A DNA stretch of 15,603 bases from G020348385 sp964580235 (GTDB lineage: Bacteria > Acidobacteriota > Aminicenantia > Aminicenantales > Aminicenantaceae). How positions within the stretch are numbered: position 1 is the first letter of the stretch; each line of letters starts with the position of its first letter. This document shows positions 6,429 through 14,212 of the stretch, one piece after another. A program made the position numbers and the translations under genes. The notes below the pieces were generated by a model that did not search any database, was not told where the DNA came from, and was given only the letters and a program-made list of their open reading frames with translations. The stretch covers positions 1-15,603 of the forward strand of contig CAZOJY010000087.1 of the NCBI GenBank assembly GCA_964580235.1, written 5' to 3'.

Positions 6429-7733
6429 TTAAACGAATTCTGGAGGCGAAAGATAAGAGCTAAGAAGTTTGTTGAAGAATGCATGGATCCTTTCCTCGAA
6501 TTTGCTTTTCGAAAAGTCTTGAGATTTTTTTTGAGCCTTTTCACCCATATTCTGGATAAGTTCATCATTTTGGAACAGTTTCAGGGAATAGTACAATAAT
6601 TCAGCTTTGGATTTGACTCGGAATCCATTTACGCCATGATCGACAATTTCTCTAAGCCCCCCCCCATCATAGACTAGAGGAACGGCCTTGTTTTGCATGG
6701 CTTCAACGACGGTCATACCAAAATGTTCGATTTCCGATGGATCGGCATGTCCCAATCCACACAGATGCCAAAACAAGGTTGATTCGTGATACAGGGACTT
6801 TAATTCTTCAATCGGAACATTGATTTTTAGTTGTATATTTTTATCAGGATTTTGATCGATAATATTTTTTAACTTTAGGAAATAAGGGTTGCTTAAATCA
6901 CTCCCCCCAACCAGCTTGAAAGCCCAGTTTTTTGTGATCCCAGGATATTCATGCTTTAGCTTCAGAAAGGTCTCTATCATCTCCTGCTGTTTTTTTGTGC
7001 CCTCGACTTCAAATCTGGCAACAGAAATAATTGTTTTCTTTTTTTTCATCTTCACTTTTCCAGGCCCCATGTCCACTGGAGGATAGACGTGTGTATGTGG
7101 AGTGATATCCCATTTTCTCTTGATCCATTTTGCTGTGAATTGGCTGTTATGCATGATATAAGTGTATTGGTCGGCATAAAAGTATGTCTGGGGTCTGCGT
7201 TCAGGGAAATGGCAAACCAAAACAGAGATATTCGATAGAGGGTAGACCATTTCATTCATGCTGTTATTAATGAAAATATCATAATTCCCACTTTCTTTAC
7301 TTATGAGGTGAAAAGGATTTTTTTCTTCTTTTGAAACGCACGCGGGGTCAAGATGGATAACTTTTTTTTCTTCATAAAAGGGCAGTCTGATGATTTTTAT
7401 TTCACAATTGGATAAGTCAAGATTATACCAGCGAAGAAAATCGGGATAACTGACTTCTTTATTAGCGATAATGGTAATGTCGAATTGACCCAGAAGTGCA
7501 GAAACAAGTGAGAGACCATATTTTTGTGCTCCGCCAATAAAGTGGAACGCATGGTCATATATGGCCAACTTAGGTTTTCGCATATTCAGAATTACCTCAG
7601 CTTGCAGCAAACAGTTGTATGCGGCTTGAAATCCCTTAGAATGAGAAATATTTTTTATTTCGTCAGAAAACTCAGGAAAAACTTTGCGTGGCCTGAGCTT
7701 AAGTTTCTTTACAATAGTAAGATAGTTTTCCAT
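6429..7733 (-). CDS. Glycosyltransferase family 4 protein (GT-B fold)
   Basis: The 434-residue protein has the two-domain GT-B layout. The acceptor side contains 'HFIGGAQKYGLSLVSALL' (about 64-81). The donor-binding half starts near 'KTIISVARFEVEGTKKQQEMIE' (233-254). The retaining GT4 signature E-x7-E appears in 'EHFGMTVVEAM' (Glu336, Glu344), followed by 'VPLVYDGGGLREIVDHGVNGFRV'. It probably transfers a nucleotide-activated sugar at the cytoplasmic face of the inner membrane; donor and acceptor are unknown. About 50 residues precede the usual GT4 start, and an internal ATG (residue 51, 7583) has GAGGT upstream at a long spacing, so a shorter form is possible. It is the last gene of the four-gene glycan operon. 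Confidence 0.9.
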   Translation of the reverse strand: MENYLTIVKKLKLRPRKVFPEFSDEIKNISHSKGFQAAYNCLLQAEVILNMRKPKLAIYDHAFHFIGGAQKYGLSLVSALLGQFDITIIANKEVSYPDFLRWYNLDLSNCEIKIIRLPFYEEKKVIHLDPACVSKEEKNPFHLISKESGNYDIFINNSMNEMVYPLSNISVLVCHFPERRPQTYFYADQYTYIMHNSQFTAKWIKRKWDITPHTHVYPPVDMGPGKVKMKKKKTIISVARFEVEGTKKQQEMIETFLKLKHEYPGITKNWAFKLVGGSDLSNPYFLKLKNIIDQNPDKNIQLKINVPIEELKSLYHESTLFWHLCGLGHADPSEIEHFGMTVVEAMQNKAVPLVYDGGGLREIVDHGVNGFRVKSKAELLYYSLKLFQNDELIQNMGEKAQKKSQDFSKSKFEERIHAFFNKLLSSYLSPPEFV

Positions 7734-7762
7734 AATTTTTTTCTCTTGGTAAATTCTGCCCC

Positions 7763-8296
7763 CTATTTATCTTTTTTTTTGGTTTGGTTGGAAGCAATGA
7801 GGCGTTCCGGTTTTTTGAAATCTGGATCCAGCTCCTTAAGCTCTCTTGAAATAACATCCAGATGGACTTCACATTCGCTCACTCTTTCTTCGATGAGTGT
7901 TATTTTTTTTCGATTTTTCTTCTGATGAAAAATCAAAGTCTGATATAGTGCCACGCATTTTTGATTGAATATCTTTTGTTTCCCCAGAATAAGCGAGATA
8001 TATGCATGGGTAAACTTTAAAAGGATTCGCTTTAGCCATATGATAGGTCTTCCAGCTATTTTTCTGTGAGAAGAAAGAGACATTTTATCAGGCATAGGAT
8101 TGACAGATTTATCCAAAAAGGAAAGTTGCTCTTCCATCCGTGTTTCAAGTTCCCTTTCCGAGAAATCTTCTAAATTGGGAGGGAACTCTCTGTCTATTTC
8201 TTGATGAACCAATTTTTTTATATCGCGAATCTCTTCTTTTTTTTGGTAGATTTCTTTTTTTAATCTTTCCATTTCTTTCGCGATATTTTTTCCCAT
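7763..8296 (-). CDS. Small coiled-coil protein with SHR/'KRL' amphipathic motif
   Basis: The 177-residue protein has no catalytic domain I can recognise. Residues 1-60 and 128-155 are charged heptad-like helices, probably coiled coils. Between them lies 'SSHRKIAGRPIIWLKRILLKF' (about 75-95), followed by 'KQKIFNQ' at 106-112. From memory, this pattern (SHR..IG..I...KR.LRKL...Y..P...QQ..FN) recurs near the N-terminus of many methyltransferases and glycosyltransferases of polysaccharide clusters, where it may form a membrane-lying helix. Here the module stands alone. It sits between two glycosyltransferase genes with gaps of about 30 bases, so it is probably cotranscribed. A scaffold or membrane-adaptor role is an inference. 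The C-terminus is lysine-rich and coded by a long A run. Confidence 0.7.
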   Translation of the reverse strand: MGKNIAKEMERLKKEIYQKKEEIRDIKKLVHQEIDREFPPNLEDFSERELETRMEEQLSFLDKSVNPMPDKMSLSSHRKIAGRPIIWLKRILLKFTHAYISLILGKQKIFNQKCVALYQTLIFHQKKNRKKITLIEERVSECEVHLDVISRELKELDPDFKKPERLIASNQTKKKDK

Positions 8297-8298
8297 TT

Positions 8299-8318
8299 AT
8301 TTGATTCTATAATCAAAT
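8299..8318 (-). promoter_or_regulatory. Perfect 8-bp hairpin just before the coiled-coil gene start
   Basis: ATTTGATT (8299-8306) and AATCAAAT (8311-8318) pair perfectly around a four-base loop. On the minus strand the stem ends two bases before the ATG at 8296, where a ribosome site would lie. It could damp translation or act as a processing site. It is AT-rich and could be chance. Confidence 0.3.
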
Positions 8319-8328
8319 TTTCACTATT

Positions 8329-9603
8329 TCAAGAAAGATCAATAATCGATGCCAGTTTCCGGGCAAGAATTTTTTTTGCCTGGCTTACAGAAATCCCTTG
8401 GATACAGCGCGGTTCACAGAATAAACAATTTTGTGAACACGGACTGCAAGATAGGGCTAACCGAAGCACCTCGTGATTCATTCCCCATGGTTTAAAGCGA
8501 AGGTATTCCCCCGGCCCGTAGAATCCAACAACAGAAATTCCAGCAGCGGTTGCGATATGCAGGGGACCAGAGTCGTTTCCTATGAAGAGCTTGCAGTGTT
8601 TTAGTATTGATGCCATCTCACGCAATGTGGTTTTCCCCGCCAGATTGAGTGTTTTGCCTCTTTTCAAGCCTTTTTCTATGTGAAGGGCTAAGTCATATTC
8701 ATCTTCGGCTGCCAAAATCAAAATATAGGCATTGTAAATTTCCTGCAGCCATTTGCCCAGTTCGATGAAATGTGTTGAAGGCCAACGTCGGTAAGGCCAG
8801 GCTGCTCCGGGAGCAAAAGCAACCAGCAAATCTGCATGTGTGATATTACATTTATTCAGTATGTTTTGGGCAAAATGTTCATCTTCTTGGGTGGTCCAGA
8901 CTTCCAACTGTGGTTCTTTTGGATTTGCTCCAAGAAATCGCAAAATATCCAGTTGATGTTCGACTTCATGTTTGGGAAAACCTTTAGCGGGCCCTTGTGT
9001 TATCAATCGGTTGAGATCTTTCCAACCGGGTCGTATGTCTTCTGAAGGTCCAGCTTTGTAAGCGATACGATGAACGGCACCGCTGGTGTACATGAGAATG
9101 AGGGATGCTGCTTGGCAGGCATCTTCATTCCATCGTGTTGATATTGCCATATCCAAGTGATGCTTCCAGAGATCATGTTTTGCTGTCTGAGAAGATTGAA
9201 TCCACCATTGTGGAGAACCTTTGAGGTATCTATCCCATTTTATTGCTGGCCCTAATTCAAACGGAATCACATTATCAACATAGGGACATTTTTCAGTCAA
9301 ATTGAACATTCTGGGCTTGACAGCAAGGCCAATCCAAGCGTTTGGATAAAATCGCCGCAGTTCACGAAGAAAAGGGCTGGATAATACAACATCACCGATA
9401 TCGGCGAGTTGGACGACAAGAATTTTCTGAATTGGATGAGAATCGAACTCCAATTTTTTCCGGCGCCCGCCCTTCAAAAAAAAATAGAAGTCAAAGACAA
9501 TGGCATGTAACATATGTGGTGTCAAAGCCATGGTCTTTTTATTGATTTTTTTTAGAATTTGGAACAAGGATTTTGGCCTTATCAAGATCCGCAAAAAAAC
9601 CAC
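8329..9603 (-). CDS. Glycosyltransferase family 9 (lipopolysaccharide heptosyltransferase-like)
   Basis: The 424-residue protein matches ADP-heptose:LPS heptosyltransferases (GT9, GT-B fold). 'KILVVQLADIGDVVLSSPFLREL' starts the first Rossmann domain at residue 60. 'VAFAPGAAWPYRRWP' (261-275) is the usual hinge motif. 'FIGNDSGPLHIATAAG' (340-355) is the donor-binding signature. 'CSPCSQNCLFCEPRC' (386-400) is the C-terminal cysteine cluster seen in many members. The roughly 59-residue extension before the core is unusual. The GTG start has no clear ribosome site but lies six bases after the stop codon of the upstream GT4 gene, which suggests coupling. It probably adds heptose or a similar sugar to a lipid-linked core; the exact donor is unknown. 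Confidence 0.92.
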   Translation of the reverse strand: MVFLRILIRPKSLFQILKKINKKTMALTPHMLHAIVFDFYFFLKGGRRKKLEFDSHPIQKILVVQLADIGDVVLSSPFLRELRRFYPNAWIGLAVKPRMFNLTEKCPYVDNVIPFELGPAIKWDRYLKGSPQWWIQSSQTAKHDLWKHHLDMAISTRWNEDACQAASLILMYTSGAVHRIAYKAGPSEDIRPGWKDLNRLITQGPAKGFPKHEVEHQLDILRFLGANPKEPQLEVWTTQEDEHFAQNILNKCNITHADLLVAFAPGAAWPYRRWPSTHFIELGKWLQEIYNAYILILAAEDEYDLALHIEKGLKRGKTLNLAGKTTLREMASILKHCKLFIGNDSGPLHIATAAGISVVGFYGPGEYLRFKPWGMNHEVLRLALSCSPCSQNCLFCEPRCIQGISVSQAKKILARKLASIIDLS

Positions 9604-9609
9604 AAATTT

Positions 9610-10923
9610 TCACAGTGCCAACCACCGTTTAGCCTGATGTACAAGATCGTTGAAAGAAATCTCGCGATCATTCTTGTCTAAAAGAGGGGGGCATTTTTTG
9701 GCCTTTAGCTGGACTCTATGTTTTGCATTTCCTGTGGCTTTTTTTAGTAACTGTTCAAGGGAATTCACTGATTGCTCGAGTTGAAATTTTTTCTCAACTG
9801 TATTCCGTGCATTCCTGCGGATAAATTCCCTAAATTTGTAATCCTCGAGCAAACGTTGAATTTGTTCGGCACAGGAAATTGGGCTTCCTTTCGAAAAAAT
9901 CAAAGCATTTGCCTCATCATTGAGAATTTCAGCATTGCTGTTGGTTGATACACTGACTATTGAAAGTCCGGAGCACATCGCTTCCAGCAATGTCCGGTTT
10001 GAAGAATCTTCCAGATGGGAAGGGGAGACAAGGATATCACAGGAATGGTAGAGTTTTAGCATTTCCTCATTTGAAATGGAGCCTGAGAATTTCAGGGATT
10101 TTAGAACTCCTAATCTATCTGCAAGGCCTTGAAGATATGCCACATAATCTGGGGAAGATTTTTCATCTCCAGCGATTGTCAAAGCCAGGCCGCGATGCCC
10201 GTATTTGTGGTTGAGAAGACACAAGGCTTTTATGACGTCGTCAATCCCTCTATCTGGGTTAATCTGTCCTGAACACAACAAGCTGCCTGGTTTTTGGTCT
10301 TCTGCTGCTTTATAGGGGAAACGGTTTATATCGATTCCCATGGGAATGACAACGGAATCTGAGGCAGCTATTTTCAATTCCGTCGCTACATCTTTTAGAA
10401 AACCGTCCGCAAAAATCGAATAAGTCGCGGGAAAAATCTGCTGTGGTGGCAATAACTTGAACCGATTTGTCAGGAAACGAAGAATTTTATATCCATGTTC
10501 TCCCTTTGGCCATAGCTGGTACCATTGATCTTTCTCACGGGTTGCGAACCAGTTTCTAGCATAATATACACAAGAAGGAAGACCGAACTCCTCGGCTAAA
10601 GAAAGAGATGAAAGCGAGATATAAGAAAGATCGAAAAAGAGACAGATCTCCGGCATAAAAGCGAGACACATTTTTTTAAAAACAGTTTGGTTAAAAAATT
10701 CCTTGAAGAATACATCCTTCCAATCTGATGAATCACTAAAATCTATCATCAACTCACGTTGAATATTGTTATCTGAACTTGTCCTTTTTATTCCATAATT
10801 GCTGGTTAGCACTTTGACCTGATGTTGACGGGCTTTCAGAGATTCCACCATGTCCTGACAGCTCATCTCATAGCCACTTTTATGATAAGGAGGGTAGAGG
10901 TTGGAAATCACAAGTATTCTCAT
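9610..10923 (-). CDS. Glycosyltransferase family 4 protein (GT-B fold)
   Basis: The 437-residue protein begins with the typical GT4 N-terminus 'MRILVISNLYPPYHKSGYE'. The donor-binding half begins about 'GSLLCSGQINPDRGIDDVIKAL' (213-234). 'LALTIAGD' (246-253) and 'LYHSCDILVSPSHLEDSSNRTLLEAMCSG' residues (291-319) mark the C-terminal domain. The retaining GT4 signature is E-x7-E; here Asp306 occupies the first position (Glu305 is one residue further away) and Glu314 the second. About 50 charged residues (390-437) follow the usual end. It heads the glycan operon and has a promoter-like sequence at 10937-10964. Sugar specificity is unknown. Confidence 0.9.
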   Translation of the reverse strand: MRILVISNLYPPYHKSGYEMSCQDMVESLKARQHQVKVLTSNYGIKRTSSDNNIQRELMIDFSDSSDWKDVFFKEFFNQTVFKKMCLAFMPEICLFFDLSYISLSSLSLAEEFGLPSCVYYARNWFATREKDQWYQLWPKGEHGYKILRFLTNRFKLLPPQQIFPATYSIFADGFLKDVATELKIAASDSVVIPMGIDINRFPYKAAEDQKPGSLLCSGQINPDRGIDDVIKALCLLNHKYGHRGLALTIAGDEKSSPDYVAYLQGLADRLGVLKSLKFSGSISNEEMLKLYHSCDILVSPSHLEDSSNRTLLEAMCSGLSIVSVSTNSNAEILNDEANALIFSKGSPISCAEQIQRLLEDYKFREFIRRNARNTVEKKFQLEQSVNSLEQLLKKATGNAKHRVQLKAKKCPPLLDKNDREISFNDLVHQAKRWLAL

Positions 10924-10936
10924 CGGATTTTATCAA

Positions 10937-10964
10937 TTTATCATACTCAAAATAGAGCAGTCAA
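10937..10964 (-). promoter_or_regulatory. Candidate promoter of the glycosyltransferase operon
   Basis: On the minus strand, TTGACT (10959-10964) and GATAAA (10937-10942) are separated by 16 bases. The predicted transcription start lies only a few bases before the ATG at 10923, where no ribosome site is visible, so the leader would be very short. Confidence 0.4.
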
Positions 10965-11021
10965 TTTAAGCCTGGAATTATGTTTTCTTGAGGCCATCAG
11001 GTATTTTTCTGCTCTTTTTTC

Positions 11022-11050
11022 TTGACAAAGTTAAATAATTATAATTTATT
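11022..11050 (+). promoter_or_regulatory. Candidate promoter of the PKD/barrel gene
   Basis: A perfect TTGACA (11022-11027) is followed after 17 bases by TTTATT (11045-11050), in a very AT-rich stretch; TATTAT at 11047 is an alternative at 19 bases. A strong AAAGGAGG ribosome site (11085-11092) precedes the ATG at 11098. Confidence 0.55.
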
Positions 11051-11097
11051 ATGAATAAATCAATTATTATTCTCTCTATTGCCGAAAGGAGGCAGGG

Positions 11098-12543
11098 ATG
11101 AAAAACAAAAAAATCGTCTTACTGATCGTTGGGATCCTTATTTTATTCACTTTAAACAGTTTCACTGAAACAAAAAAATTGGAGCAGATCGGAAAATACA
11201 CGTTGGTGAGAATTAAAGGACAAGTCCCGACTGAAGAGGTTATGAAAACCCTGCTGGAGAAATATGCGGCAGATATTAAATACGGTTTTGATTTGGCCGG
11301 TTACGGAGATCTTTTTCTTCCTTTTATGGATCAGATTAAGGAATCCGCCTTTGAAGAAAAGAATATTGCTGTTGGAGACAAATTTATGTGGATGCTCTTT
11401 CGATCTCGAGGCAAGGTGAAAGTTGCCCAGGACCTCGAATGGGCAGGCAAGGAAGCTCTTCCTGTATTTTCGTTTACTGTTGTGAAGGGTTATATGCACT
11501 ATGAGTTTGTCATGCCCAAGCCCTGTGGCAACATTGCTCTATTAAAGGTTGAAGAGATCATTCCGGATGCCATTTGTGATATTCAGGTTGAGCCGGAAAA
11601 GGCCAATATCAATGATCCGATTTCTGTCGACATGAGTGGTTCACAACATGCCAAATCCATGGAAGTGGAAGTTTTTAATGCAGAAGGCAAAAAGATCGCA
11701 ACAAAGACGCTGACTCCAGATTCCCCTAAATGGCAGACCAAATTTGATAAACCAGGAGAATATGTTTTTAGAGCCAAAGCCTTCAATGTCAAAGGCGTGC
11801 CATCTTCAAACCCATGTGACGCCAAAACCTATATCAATCATCCGCCCACATGCCAGCTCACAGCTTCTCCTGCCGAAGATTACATTACCAAACCATTCAC
11901 ATATGATGCCTCAGGTTCTGTCGACTCCGATGGCGAAGTCATAAAGGCAAACTTCGAGATAACTGATGAAACAGGAAATGTTGTGGATTCTCGCTCGATA
12001 GATAAACCTTTCAATTGGGAAATGGTCTTCGACAAACCGGGACTTTATACCATAACAGTTGTCTTGTCAGACGATTTCGGTGCTATGTCCGAACCATGCA
12101 GAGCCGAGGTCAAGGTCAAGGAGAAAAAACTTTATGTCCTGGTCGATGCGGGATCTCTTCAAGCAAGAGGCAGTCATGGTCCGTATTTTGATGGACGGCT
12201 GGGAATCGGACTTATGCTTCCCTCCAATTTCAGCATTTTCTTAGAAGGTGGAGGAGCTCTTTCGATGAAATCTGAACCTTGGAAGTCCTTTCTGTTGCTC
12301 AATGCCGTGTTGAACTACCATTTTGATCCTGTATACATCGGCGCCGGATTGGGATTCAACACCCAAGTAAGAGAGGATCGAGATCAAACCGATGTTTTCC
12401 TGCTGGGAAATATCGGCGTCAACATCTTCAACAGATATACAAGCATTGGTTCTATCTTTTTCGAGGGACAAGGACCTATCGGAGAGGGAAAATCTTTTGC
12501 AAAGCATCACAAATTCATTCTGGGATTCCGGCTATTGTTTTGA
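11098..12543 (+). CDS. Secreted PKD-repeat protein with C-terminal beta-barrel (probable outer-membrane protein)
   Basis: The 481-residue protein starts with a short basic stretch and hydrophobic core (residues 1-24), read as a signal peptide. Residues 25-159 form an unrecognised N-terminal domain. Two PKD-like immunoglobulin folds follow at about 160-246 and 249-341; the second carries the hallmark 'YDASGSVDSDGEV', and both have the 'FDKPG.Y' turn. Residues 345-481 alternate polar and hydrophobic residues in short strands ('YIGAGLGFN', 'FLLGNIGVNIF', 'FILGFRLLF') and end in phenylalanine, as outer-membrane barrels do. The likely role is surface anchoring or display; the ligand is unknown. 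Five cysteines (143, 160, 240, 252, 334) may form disulfides. Its promoter is divergent from the glycan operon. Confidence 0.75.
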   Translation: MKNKKIVLLIVGILILFTLNSFTETKKLEQIGKYTLVRIKGQVPTEEVMKTLLEKYAADIKYGFDLAGYGDLFLPFMDQIKESAFEEKNIAVGDKFMWMLFRSRGKVKVAQDLEWAGKEALPVFSFTVVKGYMHYEFVMPKPCGNIALLKVEEIIPDAICDIQVEPEKANINDPISVDMSGSQHAKSMEVEVFNAEGKKIATKTLTPDSPKWQTKFDKPGEYVFRAKAFNVKGVPSSNPCDAKTYINHPPTCQLTASPAEDYITKPFTYDASGSVDSDGEVIKANFEITDETGNVVDSRSIDKPFNWEMVFDKPGLYTITVVLSDDFGAMSEPCRAEVKVKEKKLYVLVDAGSLQARGSHGPYFDGRLGIGLMLPSNFSIFLEGGGALSMKSEPWKSFLLLNAVLNYHFDPVYIGAGLGFNTQVREDRDQTDVFLLGNIGVNIFNRYTSIGSIFFEGQGPIGEGKSFAKHHKFILGFRLLF

Positions 12544-12609
12544 TTTACAAATTGTGTGCGGCTCCCTTTTGATCGGTTCAGGATTTATTGATATTTAGAA
12601 AAGACCATT

Positions 12610-12900
12610 TTATTCGATAAATTTACCGAGTTTGGATATTTCCTCGTTATAGTATTTTCGATAGAGAATTTCCCATTCCCGGCTCCCTTCTTTTACAGCC
12701 TTTTTCTGGGATTGGATTTTATCTATGGCCCGCTGGTCAATTAAATCATACAATTTGAGTTCATCTTCGATACTCCGCACGATATTCAGTCTGATCTCAT
12801 TGGGTTCATCGAGAAATTCAACTTCTTCATCCTCGAAGAGATAATTGAGGACCTGACGGGCTAAAAAATTAATCTTTTCTCGCGAAAGTCTGATACTCAC
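12610..12900 (-). CDS. DUF507 family protein (second of pair)
   Basis: The 96-residue charged helical protein fits the DUF507 family of unknown function. 'RLSREKINFLARQVLNYLF' at the N-terminus is typical, and an 'EDELKLYDLIDQRAIDKIQSQKKAV'-type helix follows at about 45-69. The start GTG overlaps the stop of the upstream DUF507 gene by four bases (GTGA), so translation is coupled. The two proteins are related but clearly diverged, and may form a heteromer. Presumed cytoplasmic. Confidence 0.8.
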   Translation of the reverse strand: MSIRLSREKINFLARQVLNYLFEDEEVEFLDEPNEIRLNIVRSIEDELKLYDLIDQRAIDKIQSQKKAVKEGSREWEILYRKYYNEEISKLGKFIE

Positions 12901-13175
12901 AGGACGATTTTCCTTTCTTTTGCGAGTTTTGTTTTAATCATTCTGAACATTGTTTGGTACTCAATATTTTCTTTGCGGATTTTTTCCATATGCTCACTGA
13001 GTATTTCCCGGACTTCTTGATCGAGCTTATCTTCATTTTGGAACTCTTCCAAAATTAAATTTTCTAATTCTTCGATAAGTGTATTCTTTTTTTCTAGAAT
13101 TATTTTTTCCTGCTTCAAAAGATTGCGCACGATGACAAAAGCCATGTGCTCAATTTGGCTTTTTGTTAATCTCAT
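12897..13175 (-). CDS. DUF507 family protein (first of pair)
   Basis: The 92-residue protein begins 'MRLTKSQIEHMAFVIVRNLL', the usual DUF507 opening, and is helical and highly charged throughout. I chose the ATG at 13175; an upstream in-frame GTG (13193) would add six hydrophobic residues not seen at the family's usual start. No ribosome site precedes either start. A TTGAAT/TATTTT pair lies so close that the message may be leaderless. It overlaps the second DUF507 gene by four bases and follows truB after 90 bases. Confidence 0.78.
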   Translation of the reverse strand: MRLTKSQIEHMAFVIVRNLLKQEKIILEKKNTLIEELENLILEEFQNEDKLDQEVREILSEHMEKIRKENIEYQTMFRMIKTKLAKERKIVL

Positions 13176-13184
13176 GTCTAAAAT

Positions 13185-13213
13185 AAAATACACTACATGG
13201 GTTCAAAATTCAA
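13185..13213 (-). promoter_or_regulatory. Candidate promoter of the DUF507 pair (possibly leaderless)
   Basis: On the minus strand TTGAAT (13208-13213) and TATTTT (13185-13190) are separated by 17 bases. Transcription would begin near 13178, about three bases before the ATG at 13175. Both boxes are only moderate matches. Confidence 0.3.
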
Positions 13214-13265
13214 GAATAAACCCAGACACTGCAGAATTTTAAGGGGAGAAAAGCCTCATAGGAAT

Positions 13266-14204
13266 TTAAAGGGAATTATTTTTCGAGTTAAAAACCAGAA
13301 AGGGATGCAGAGAATTTTTCCCCCTTTCTTTTATCGCAAAAGCCAGAAGTTTTCCCAGGGAGTCGAAAATCTTATAAATGTCTTGTTTCTTCTCTTCTTT
13401 TGATTTAGTCTCCTCCTCGGGAAAATCATTCGGGATCAAATCTGGACAGAACACGCTACCGTTTTGAACGAGGAGCTTAACTTTATTATTTACAATAATT
13501 TTTGGAAATTCGGGCAACAGTTCTTCTATAGGATGAAGAAATTTAAGAGTCTTGCCAGCAGAAGACATTTTTTCAATTTCTTTGACAGTGTGGGATTCGC
13601 TGATGTGAAATTCTCCGATCTCTGTCCGCATGAGTTGAATGAGATGGGCTCCGCACCCTATTTTTTGTCCCAGATCATGGGCGATTGATCGAATATAAGT
13701 TCCTGAAGAACATTTTACCTCGAATTCCACAAAGGGAGGAACATATTCTTTCAGCCTAAAAAAATGGATAGTGACTTTGGAAGATTTTAGTTTGTATTCT
13801 CTTTGTTGGCGAACCAGTTTATATAGAGCGTTTCCTTTATATTTTTTTGCTGAATATGGCGGAGATACCTGCTCGATTTCTCCTTCGAAACTTTTCATAC
13901 ATTCAAGCAAGATTTTTTTATCTGGATAATTTTTTGATTCTCTAGAAACAGGTTTTCCTTCGGAATCATAAGTGTCGGTGGAATATCCAAATCGTATCCG
14001 TCCCTCATAGGTCTTTGGAGAACGCAAATAAAATGGGAAAAGTCTGGTTGATTTGCCTACAGCGACAAGCAAAAGACCTGTTGCCAGAGGATCAAGGGTG
14101 CCAAAATGTCCGGCTTTTTTTATATCTAAGATTTTTCTGATTCGGGTAACGATATCATGGGAGGTCACGCTTTTGGGTTTATGGACACAAATTAGTCCGT
14201 CCAT
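13266..14204 (-). CDS. truB: tRNA pseudouridine(55) synthase TruB
   Basis: TruB converts uridine 55 in the T-loop of tRNAs to pseudouridine. The catalytic motif 'HFGTLDPLATGLL' holds Asp38. 'PPYSAKKYKGNALYKLVRQ' (115-133) and 'CSSGTYIRSIAHDLG' (165-179) are the other family motifs. Residues beyond about 225 form a C-terminal PUA-like part with a charged insert near 263-275. At 312 residues it is a normal length. The ATG lies eight bases after the nrnA stop codon, with no strong ribosome site, in keeping with an rbfA-nrnA-truB operon. Confidence 0.96.
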   Translation of the reverse strand: MDGLICVHKPKSVTSHDIVTRIRKILDIKKAGHFGTLDPLATGLLLVAVGKSTRLFPFYLRSPKTYEGRIRFGYSTDTYDSEGKPVSRESKNYPDKKILLECMKSFEGEIEQVSPPYSAKKYKGNALYKLVRQQREYKLKSSKVTIHFFRLKEYVPPFVEFEVKCSSGTYIRSIAHDLGQKIGCGAHLIQLMRTEIGEFHISESHTVKEIEKMSSAGKTLKFLHPIEELLPEFPKIIVNNKVKLLVQNGSVFCPDLIPNDFPEEETKSKEEKKQDIYKIFDSLGKLLAFAIKERGKNSLHPFLVFNSKNNSL

Positions 14205-14212
14205 GATTTGAT

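Noticed and set aside
13176..13193. Upstream GTG start for the first DUF507 protein
   Set aside because: It adds six residues outside the family's usual start, and no ribosome site precedes it.
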